DNA of 10,134 nt, from positions 1 through 10,134 of the forward strand of contig MCBC01000130.1 in assembly GCA_001723855.1 (NCBI GenBank), written 5' to 3'. This DNA comes from Candidatus Altarchaeales archaeon WOR_SM1_86-2. GTDB lineage: Archaea > Altiarchaeota > Altiarchaeia > IMC4 > MCBC01. Position numbers and translations under genes: made by a program. Of the stretch, positions 4,847 through 10,134 are shown piece after piece. Below the pieces are notes generated by a model. The model searched no databases. It was given only the letters and a program-made list of their open reading frames with translations, and had not been told where the DNA came from. The first letter of the stretch is position 1; each line of letters opens with the position of its first letter.

Positions 4847-6121
4847 ATGAAATTAACCGCAAAAAATACAAGATCACTTTCCGGCACGGTGAATGCCCCG
4901 CCAAGTAAATCATATACCCACCGGGCAGTCATTATCGGTTCGCTGGCAGGGGGGGAATCGAAAATAATCGATCCATTACTTTCTGCCGACACCCTGGCAA
5001 GCATTAACTCCTGCAGGGCAATCGGTGCGGGGATTGAGGTCAGGGATAACAGGCTGGATATAAGGGGCGTTGGCGGCGAACCGACAATCCCGGGGGATGT
5101 GATTGATGTTGAGAACTCCGGGACAACGATAAGGATCATGACCGCGGTCTCGGCGTTGTGCGGCGGGAGGGTAACCCTCACGGGAGACGAATCTATTCAA
5201 AAGCGCCCAATGGAGCCCCTGCTTGATGCGCTTGAGCAGCTGGGGGTTGAAACAACGTCAAAAAACGGCAAACCCCCCGTTTCCGTCTCGGGCCCGATAA
5301 AGGGCGGGAAATGCCGGATCAGGGGGGACATAAGCTCCCAGTTCATCTCCGGGCTCTTGATCGCATGCCCGCTGGCAGGAAATGATACCGGGATCGAACT
5401 AACGACAGAACTCAAATCAAAGCCTTACGTCGGCATGACCATCGATACGCTGGAGAAGTTCGGGGCTGAGATTGATTTTTCCGGCAACAGATTCAAGGTA
5501 AACGGCAGTCAAACCTATACCCCGGGCGAGTATGTTGTTGAAGGCGACCACTCGTCCGCCGCTTTCATCCTCGGTGCCGCAGCACTCACGGATTCAGAGG
5601 TTACCGTAAAGAACCTGTTCGGGGATTCAAAACAGGGGGATAAAAAAATTGTTAAGATACTGGAGGGGATGGGGTGCGAGCTTGAAGTCGGGGGGGATTA
5701 CGTCAGCGTTCACGGAAGCAGCAGGTTGGAGGGCGTGGAGGTTGACCTGTCCGATTCCCCGGACCTTGTACCGATAGTTTCCGTGCTCGGCGCGCTGGCT
5801 GACGGAAAAACGACAATAGTGGGGGTTGAGCACGTAAGGTATAAAGAATGCGACCGCTTAAGCGCGATGGCTTCAGAGCTAACAAAAATGGGAGCCAACG
5901 TTGACGAATTTAAGGACAGTCTGTCGATTTCCGGGGTCAGGAAGCTGAAAGGGGCAAACGTGGGCGGCTGGAATGACCACAGGATTGTTATGGCATTAGC
6001 GGTTGCGGGATTAAGGGCGGAAGGCGAAACAAAAATAAGCGATGCTGAGACCGTAAAGATATCGTTTCCCGATTTTGTTGAGGTCATGCAAAAACTGGGC
6101 GCACGAGTTTTCCAGGGTTAG
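4847..6121 (+). CDS. aroA: 3-phosphoshikimate 1-carboxyvinyltransferase (EPSP synthase)
   Basis: 424 aa, the usual length. The enzyme joins phosphoenolpyruvate to shikimate-3-phosphate in the sixth step of the shikimate pathway to aromatic amino acids, in the cytoplasm. Conserved blocks are all present: APPSKSYTHRA (K21, S22, R26 bind shikimate phosphate), ENSGTTIRI (90-97), GDESIQKRPMEPL (R120), GDISSQFISGLL (S163, S164, Q165), EGDHSSAAF, DSPDLVP (D307, catalytic aspartate), KECDRL (E334, R337), NDHRIVMA (R379) and ETVKISFPDF (K404). By motif position these match the E. coli active-site set, so the enzyme should be active. The start at 4847 is chosen because the protein begins MKLTAKNTRSLSGTV and a TATA-like box lies about 30 nt upstream. 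A longer frame from 4724 would run through the tRNA gene. No other shikimate gene is in the window, so it stands alone here. Confidence 0.96.
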   Translation: MKLTAKNTRSLSGTVNAPPSKSYTHRAVIIGSLAGGESKIIDPLLSADTLASINSCRAIGAGIEVRDNRLDIRGVGGEPTIPGDVIDVENSGTTIRIMTAVSALCGGRVTLTGDESIQKRPMEPLLDALEQLGVETTSKNGKPPVSVSGPIKGGKCRIRGDISSQFISGLLIACPLAGNDTGIELTTELKSKPYVGMTIDTLEKFGAEIDFSGNRFKVNGSQTYTPGEYVVEGDHSSAAFILGAAALTDSEVTVKNLFGDSKQGDKKIVKILEGMGCELEVGGDYVSVHGSSRLEGVEVDLSDSPDLVPIVSVLGALADGKTTIVGVEHVRYKECDRLSAMASELTKMGANVDEFKDSLSISGVRKLKGANVGGWNDHRIVMALAVAGLRAEGETKISDAETVKISFPDFVEVMQKLGARVFQG

Positions 6122-6257
6122 GTTTGTTTATGCTGAAACAGGATGAGCATCAGAAAAGGTGAAAGTAACTCGCTGCCGAGGTGATCCGAAAACACTCTGA
6201 AAACATTTTCATAACCCCGGATATATGCTTGTTCATCCAATAAATTAAAAAAACAAA
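6122..6257. other. Intergenic region with promoter-like end
   Basis: 136 nt between aroA and the next gene. A small hairpin CTCG-CTGC-CGAG lies in the middle. The only convincing element is an ATATATG box at 6221-6227 preceded by AACCCCGG, a BRE/TATA-like pair about 31-37 nt before the ATG at 6258. No RNA gene could be supported. Confidence 0.35.
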
Positions 6258-6944
6258 ATGAGAGATACAAAAAGTAAACTCAAATTTCTGGGAGCATTAA
6301 TCTTAATACTGATCGCGATACTTTTAATAGCAGATATCTTGGACTTAATCAAAGGCGGCTTTATAGATAAAAGGATAAAGGAGATAACCATTCCTGATGG
6401 TGTGGGTGCCAAAATTACGGGAGTAAAAGACGGTGTAAACGATGGTATTGAGCTTAAGACATATAATAGGGATGGAACAACAAACACAAGGAATTTTCCG
6501 ATAGGAGATTATATCTTCAATACGGAATATGGCACAGTAAGCATAGACGAAAATCTTGGGGTTGACATTTCAAATGAGAGTGAATGGTGGCAAGGGATTA
6601 GAATATGGGGCTCAGGTGTCAATGGTTCGCTGTTATGCAGAGAGGAGGTCAGAGATGGAAAATGTGAAAAAGTTCAAATTAGGATCGGGGATCCTGACCC
6701 TGCATGCGAAATTTTGAAGAATAGTGATAAGTTTAAAGAAATTACGAAAGGTAGGGAATGGAATATTACCGAAGCGGGTATCAACATCCACTTTTACTCA
6801 ACCAGCGGCGAGATATATGCTTCATTCGCTCGTATATTTTTTGTTGTTGATAATGAAACATTTTATAGAGCAACTATTGATCCGGAGACCGATGAAATTA
6901 AATACATACATGAGATAGGTCCAAATACCTGCAAAGAAGTGTGA
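6258..6944 (+). CDS. Membrane-anchored exported protein of unknown function
   Basis: 228 aa, not recognised. A basic N-terminus (MRDTKSKLK) and one hydrophobic segment at about residues 10-28 (LGALILILIAILLIADI) act as a signal anchor. The remaining roughly 200 residues would be outside the cell. That part is rich in Gly, Asp, Asn and aromatic residues (SEWWQGIRIWGSGVNGS), with four cysteines (LLCREE, GKCEKV, PACEIL, NTCKEV). These are evenly enough placed to form two disulphides. The last third reads as beta strands (INIHFYSTSGEIYASFARIF, then DNETFYRATIDPETDEIKYI). It precedes the membrane-anchored regulator by 86 nt with a separate promoter, so co-transcription is not required. Its place beside surface-protein genes suggests an envelope role, which is inference only. 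Confidence 0.7.
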   Translation: MRDTKSKLKFLGALILILIAILLIADILDLIKGGFIDKRIKEITIPDGVGAKITGVKDGVNDGIELKTYNRDGTTNTRNFPIGDYIFNTEYGTVSIDENLGVDISNESEWWQGIRIWGSGVNGSLLCREEVRDGKCEKVQIRIGDPDPACEILKNSDKFKEITKGREWNITEAGINIHFYSTSGEIYASFARIFFVVDNETFYRATIDPETDEIKYIHEIGPNTCKEV

Positions 6945-6979
6945 ATTGGACGATTTAAGGATGAGATGCGGGGAAATAA

Positions 6980-6994
6980 CGGGACATTCTCCCG
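6980..6994 (+). other. Short hairpin between two genes
   Basis: CGGGA and TCCCG form a 5-bp stem around a 5-nt loop, 36 nt after the preceding stop codon. No T run follows, so it is a poor terminator. It could equally be a protein-binding site upstream of the TATA box at 7004-7019, or chance. Confidence 0.2.
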
Positions 6995-7003
6995 GATTGA
7001 AGT

Positions 7004-7019
7004 AATATAAAAAATATAT
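7004..7019 (+). promoter_or_regulatory. TATA-like promoter for the membrane winged-helix regulator
   Basis: AATATAAAAAATATAT lies about 20-27 nt upstream of the ATG at 7031 with no Shine-Dalgarno in between. This is the expected spacing for a leaderless archaeal mRNA that would also carry the beta-helix gene. Confidence 0.5.
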
Positions 7020-7030
7020 TAATAATAACG

Positions 7031-7525
7031 ATGAAATTGGTACCAAAATTAATACTCGCAGCAGCGGTATTTATCGTTTCGGGATTTGTGCTCGGGATCA
7101 AACTGTTGAACCCCACGCAAATTCAGATTACAATTGAGGGCAATAAAACAAGAATCCTGCCGATTCAGGAATTTTTTGGTTTCTATGATGTTTTAATAAT
7201 CGTTTTCGCAACAGCAGTTTTATGTATTACTGCAATGTATATTCTGTATTCCAATAGCGGCAATAATAAGGCAATTGAAAATGAAAAACGGAAAGTTGAG
7301 TTGGAGAAACAGAAATGGCAGCACACATTGAAAACATTAAAAGATGATGAAAAAACCATATATGAAGCGATATTCCTTGAGGGTGGGCTTATGTACCAGA
7401 GCGAGTTGGTTGCTGAGGCCGGATTTTCGCATGCGAAAGTAACGAGATGCCTGGATGCGCTGGAGAACAGGGGTCTGGTGGAGAGGAGAAGGAAAGGGAT
7501 GGGAAATATTGTTCTTCTGAGGTGA
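7031..7525 (+). CDS. Membrane-anchored winged-helix transcriptional regulator (COG2512-like)
   Basis: 164 aa. TM1 (about residues 6-25) and TM2 (about 52-73) flank a 26-residue extracytoplasmic loop (NPTQIQITIEGNKTRILPIQ). A charged, probably coiled-coil linker follows (80-103, NEKRKVELEKQKWQHTL). The C-terminal domain (104-164) is a MarR/IclR-like winged helix. Its first helices are DDEKTIYEAIFLEGG and YQSELVAEAG, the recognition helix SHAKVTRCLDALENRGLV, and the wing ERRRKGMGNIVLL. Archaeal proteins of this design are grouped in COG2512. The topology places both ends in the cytoplasm, so the loop could sense an envelope signal while the DNA-binding domain stays at the membrane. The gene ends 12 nt before the first usable start of the beta-helix gene and probably forms an operon with it, so regulation of the surface protein is the simplest inference. 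Confidence 0.82.
   Translation: MKLVPKLILAAAVFIVSGFVLGIKLLNPTQIQITIEGNKTRILPIQEFFGFYDVLIIVFATAVLCITAMYILYSNSGNNKAIENEKRKVELEKQKWQHTLKTLKDDEKTIYEAIFLEGGLMYQSELVAEAGFSHAKVTRCLDALENRGLVERRRKGMGNIVLLR
7519..7525 (+). promoter_or_regulatory. Strong Shine-Dalgarno site GAGGTGA overlapping the regulator stop codon
   Basis: GAGGTGA matches the archaeal anti-Shine-Dalgarno core and includes the TGA stop of the regulator gene. It is the only good ribosome site in the window and fits a second gene of an operon. Spacing is long: 12 nt to TTG 7538 and 15 nt to ATG 7541. Confidence 0.5.
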
Positions 7526-7537
7526 ATATTAGGATTT

Positions 7538-9427
7538 TTGATGATGGTTTTATTGAGTGGGGTCGTAAGTGCTTGCGATCACTACTGTAATTCATGCGAT
7601 GATTGTGAGGCAAAGATAACTGCAGCATCCACTGGAGAAACTATATGTTTAAACCAGAATATAACTAACCATGCCGAAACCTGCATTAATGACCCTTCCG
7701 GATTTAGCAATAAAATATTTGACTGCCTGGGAAATACGATAGATGGGACTGATGGATTTAATACCTATGGAATTTATGCAGAAAATAGAGAAGATTTAAC
7801 GATAAAAAATTGTGTTTTGACTGATTGGATGAGTGGGATTCGTTTATACAATTCAGACAGCAACACCATCACACACAACACAGCGAATTCAAATAGAGGC
7901 TATGGAATCGGCATGGTGTATTCTGACTTCAACACCCTCATACACAACAACTTCAATTCAAACGATTATGGAATTTCTTTATCTTCTTCATCACACAACA
8001 CCATCACACACAACACAGCAGATTCAAATAAGCATGGAATTGGATTAGGTTTTTCAAACAGCAACACTATCACACACAACACAGCAGATTCAAATAATTA
8101 TTATGGGATAAGTTTAGGTTATTCCTCACACAACACCATCACACACAACACAGCAGATTCAAATAATTGGTATGGGATCGAGTTATTTAAGTCAAACAGC
8201 AACACTTTTATGAACAACATCGCAAATTCAAATAGTCAGCATGGAATCCATATATGGAATTCAAACAGCAATACTATAATGAACACCACGGTAAACTTTA
8301 ATAAAGAGGTTGGGATCTATCTATCTTATTATTCAAACAGCAATACTATAATGAACACCACGGTAAATTTTAATAAAGAGAAGGGTATCCGTCTGTCCTC
8401 TCATTCAAACAGCAACACTATAATAAACAATACAGTAAATTTTAATACTGGCCAGATACCCCCTGGTATGGGGATATCATTATCGGGTTCAGACAGCAAC
8501 ACTATCACATACAACACTGTAAATTCAAATAATTATGGAATTGATTTATTTGAGTCCTTATACAACACTATCACATACAACACCGTAAATTCAAATAGTA
8601 AGGACGGAATTCATCTATTTAAATCCTCAAGCAGCACGCTGTCCAACAACACAGTAAATGATAACGGCAATTATGGAATTTATTTATGGGCAAATTCTGA
8701 TAGTAATGATTTAATGAATAACAATATAACAAATAACAATGCTGGCATTTACTTTTCTTCTGATTCAAATAACAATGACTTAATTTCAAATTTAATCTGC
8801 GGGAATGGTTTGGATGTGAAGGATGAGGACACAAATCCTGGTGATGAAAACACCTGCGATACAACACAAAGTTATGATGATATGACTAACGGAAACCCCT
8901 GCACTCATTCCTGTGATTCATCATCAGTTGAAATTTGTAATAATGGCATAGATGATGATGGATTAATAGATTGTTGCAATTCTTATTGCCCATGTCCAAC
9001 CGGACAGATTTGTGATGCAACCATCTGCACTTGCTACACCCCACCAGCAGTAGAAAATACAAGTTTACTGATAGAGAAATGGGCTGAAACCCCGCATATA
9101 GCGCCGGGTGAAAAAGTACGCTACTGGGTTAGAGTGCTGAACGCAGGCGATGAACCCGCTGCGAATATCACCGGATTTAAAAATGGTCCGGCTGTGAATG
9201 TAAGTGAGGACTGCACCAATGTTATCAGTACAGAGAGTTCCGGTTACGGGGGCGATTCTACATATACCATAGTCGGCAATCTCAATCCCGGGGAGAAGTG
9301 CAGGTTCATGTACGAATCCGATACTAGCCCATCAACTGCCGACGGAACATATATTAATACTGCGGCAATATACTCCACACAGGAGGTAAATGACTCCGCC
9401 TATGTCACCGTGCTGGGCAGGAGGTAA
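7538..9427 (+). CDS. Secreted right-handed beta-helix (NosD-type repeat) surface protein, larger part of a split gene
   Basis: 629 aa. The start has a hydrophobic core (MMVLLSGVVSA) directly before a cysteine-rich segment (CDHYCNSCDDCEAKITAAST), so the protein is exported. The usual basic n-region is missing. TTG 7538, ATG 7541 and ATG 7544 are all possible starts. Residues about 60-424 form a parallel beta-helix with some 13-14 clear rungs of 22-26 residues of the type SNSNTITHNTADSNNYYGIS. A Cys-rich patch follows with an ICNNGIDDDGLIDC motif (about 466-479), resembling Asp-rich calcium-type repeats. A CARDB/DUF11-like beta domain lies at about 506-628 (LLIEKWAETPHIAPGEKVRY). The frame then ends early at TAA 9425-9427 because of the 38-bp duplication. 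The family includes surface adhesins and carbohydrate-active proteins; similarity to NosD is only in the repeat and does not imply copper maturation. Confidence 0.85.
   Translation: MMMVLLSGVVSACDHYCNSCDDCEAKITAASTGETICLNQNITNHAETCINDPSGFSNKIFDCLGNTIDGTDGFNTYGIYAENREDLTIKNCVLTDWMSGIRLYNSDSNTITHNTANSNRGYGIGMVYSDFNTLIHNNFNSNDYGISLSSSSHNTITHNTADSNKHGIGLGFSNSNTITHNTADSNNYYGISLGYSSHNTITHNTADSNNWYGIELFKSNSNTFMNNIANSNSQHGIHIWNSNSNTIMNTTVNFNKEVGIYLSYYSNSNTIMNTTVNFNKEKGIRLSSHSNSNTIINNTVNFNTGQIPPGMGISLSGSDSNTITYNTVNSNNYGIDLFESLYNTITYNTVNSNSKDGIHLFKSSSSTLSNNTVNDNGNYGIYLWANSDSNDLMNNNITNNNAGIYFSSDSNNNDLISNLICGNGLDVKDEDTNPGDENTCDTTQSYDDMTNGNPCTHSCDSSSVEICNNGIDDDGLIDCCNSYCPCPTGQICDATICTCYTPPAVENTSLLIEKWAETPHIAPGEKVRYWVRVLNAGDEPAANITGFKNGPAVNVSEDCTNVISTESSGYGGDSTYTIVGNLNPGEKCRFMYESDTSPSTADGTYINTAAIYSTQEVNDSAYVTVLGRR
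7850..8808 (+). repeat. Degenerate in-frame DNA repeats encoding beta-helix rungs
   Basis: Units of roughly 66-78 nt recur about 13 times. Near-identical cores such as ATCACACACAACACAGC lie near 7868, 8003, 8069 and 8141. Spacing is always a multiple of three, so units can be gained or lost without breaking the frame. The rungs are strongly Asn/Ser/Thr rich. Confidence 0.8.
8259..8380 (+). repeat. Recent 72-nt duplication inside the beta-helix array
   Basis: Positions 8259-8308 and 8331-8380 are 50-nt copies with a single difference (c at one position, t in the other) at an offset of 72 nt, exactly 24 codons. Both encode SNSNTIMNTTVNFNKE. A more diverged third copy starts near 8403. Confidence 0.85.
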
Positions 9428-9455
9428 ATGACTCCGCCTATGTCACCGTGCTGGG
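9380..9455 (+). repeat. Perfect 38-bp tandem duplication that breaks the beta-helix gene
   Basis: Positions 9380-9417 and 9418-9455 are identical, beginning CAGGAGGTAAATGACTCC and ending CACCGTGCTGGG, and differ from the flanks on both sides. Because 38 is not a multiple of three, the second copy shifts the frame by +2 and exposes TAA at 9425-9427. With one copy the protein reads QEVNDSAYVTVLGDGNNPGG without interruption. Confidence 0.95.
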
Positions 9456-10020
9456 TGACGGGAACAATCCCGGCGGGCAGCAGAACCCGGAGACGCCCCC
9501 TGGAATTCCTGATATTAATGTGCTGCATCTGAAGAAGGGCTGGAATCTGGTATCAATTCCGTCCCAGCCGGAAAATACATCCATAGATGCCGTGCTGGCA
9601 TCAATAAAAGGAGGGTATAAGAGTGTGTTTACCTATGGTAATGGAAATGGCTGGGGGTATGCAGCATATATGGACGGCGAGCGATTTGGAACTCTAAAAA
9701 CAATTGAATCCGGCGGGGGCTATTGGATATACATGCTCAATGCAGCAAATTTAACCATGGATGGGGAAGTTATGGATAAAAACATACCTCTTAAAGAAGG
9801 CTGGAATTTAATTGGATGGCCATCAAATAAGACAATGCCAATATCCGAAGCGTTAGCATCTATTGACGGCAACTATAACAAAATCTTTGCTTATAATGAC
9901 GGATGGGATTACCTGGCAGATGTTGATGGCGGGCAATTTGGAACTTTAAGTACTATGAAACCTGGAAGAGGCTATTGGGTATACATGAGTGCGGCAGATA
10001 CCTTAGTCGTGGATAATTAA
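9448..10020 (+). CDS. Detached C-terminal part of the beta-helix protein: two GWN...GYW modules
   Basis: 190 aa from a nominal GTG at 9448; the frame is open from 9394, and true coding from 9418. After a Gly/Pro/Asn linker (DGNNPGGQQNPETPPG) come two copies of an 80-residue module. Module 1 has LKKGWNLVSIPSQP, GYKSVFTYGNGNGWGY, FGTLKTIESGGGYWIYM. Module 2 has LKEGWNLIGWPSNK, NYNKIFAYNDGWDY, FGTLSTMKPGRGYWVYM. Such modules are found at the C-termini of secreted archaeal and bacterial proteins, where they probably serve surface binding. Without the duplication this is the end of the preceding gene, giving about 814 aa in all. As written it lacks a signal peptide and a ribosome site suited to its start, so it is unlikely to work alone. 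Confidence 0.75.
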   Translation: MLGDGNNPGGQQNPETPPGIPDINVLHLKKGWNLVSIPSQPENTSIDAVLASIKGGYKSVFTYGNGNGWGYAAYMDGERFGTLKTIESGGGYWIYMLNAANLTMDGEVMDKNIPLKEGWNLIGWPSNKTMPISEALASIDGNYNKIFAYNDGWDYLADVDGGQFGTLSTMKPGRGYWVYMSAADTLVVDN

Positions 10021-10095
10021 TTTTTATTTTATCCCATGTTTCCCACCCAAAACGAAAACCAACCCCCTCTAAGGGGATTGTTCTTTTAATTTTCG
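10021..10095 (+). terminator. T-rich transcription end region after the beta-helix gene
   Basis: TTTTTATTTT (10021-10030) follows the stop codon directly. Further on, a CCCCT-CTA-AGGGG hairpin (10064-10076) is followed by TTGTTCTTTTAATTTT. Archaeal RNA polymerase stops at U-rich tracts, so the first run may be enough and the hairpin a back-up. Confidence 0.45.
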
Positions 10096-10134
10096 GTATT
10101 ACATAACTTCTTTCTTCACTATTTTCCTACCTTA

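Noticed and set aside
4801..6087. Long minus-strand frames opposite aroA
   Set aside because: They are low-complexity Ser/Pro-rich translations antisense to a well-conserved enzyme, with no start signals.
6122..6220. Possible C/D-box guide RNA in the gap after aroA
   Set aside because: CTGA occurs more than once and GTGATCC resembles a C box loosely, but no good RTGATGA box pairs with correctly spaced CTGA boxes and a terminal stem.
7850..8808. CRISPR-like array from the regular repeats
   Set aside because: The repeats are in-frame, degenerate and coding for beta-helix rungs, with no unique spacers between identical repeats.
7538..9427. Identity as NosD copper-maturation protein
   Set aside because: Only the beta-helix repeat is shared. 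No nos genes are nearby and the Cys-rich and CARDB-like domains point to a surface protein.
10098..10134. End of a minus-strand gene at the right edge (IVKKEVM then stop)
   Set aside because: In that frame another stop occurs at the window edge (10132-10134), leaving 10 codons. This cannot be judged without further sequence.

Overview
The window looks like archaeal, probably euryarchaeal, DNA. Most start codons have no Shine-Dalgarno site. Instead they have an A/T-rich TATA-like box about 25-32 nt upstream, as expected for leaderless or short-leader archaeal transcripts. The tRNA-Thr gene does not encode CCA. The AbrB/PIN toxin-antitoxin pair, the membrane-anchored winged-helix regulator and the secreted beta-helix protein are all common in archaea. 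I cannot name a lineage from sequence alone.

Positions 1-3803 hold a run of + strand envelope and sensory genes. First comes the 3' part of a periplasmic-type (AfuA/FbpA-like) solute-binding protein. Next is a two-TM receptor with an extracytoplasmic sensor domain and a HAMP domain but no output domain, split by a 1-nt frameshift. Three seven-TM proteins follow. The first two are paralogues, and the second of these is split by a frameshift in a C run. The 7TM proteins resemble detached sensory halves of membrane histidine kinases. A 48-codon reading frame of uncertain status follows (3806-3952).

Positions 3956-4673 carry a compact AbrB-type antitoxin / PIN-domain toxin operon with a near-ideal inverted repeat at its promoter. 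A convergent tRNA-Thr(UGU) gene lies at 4696-4769 on the minus strand. It shares an A/T-rich divergent promoter region with aroA (EPSP synthase, shikimate pathway, 4847-6121).

Positions 6258-10020 form a cell-surface block: a membrane-anchored exported protein of unknown function, a membrane-anchored winged-helix regulator, and a large secreted right-handed beta-helix protein with a CARDB/DUF11-like domain and two C-terminal GWN...GYW modules. The beta-helix gene is cut in two by a perfect 38-bp tandem duplication. Removing one copy restores a single frame of about 814 codons.

The most notable pattern is three disrupted genes in 10 kb, each by a different small lesion (missing base, extra base, 38-bp duplication). 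They may be true decay, phase-variable states or consensus errors; the sequence alone does not decide.
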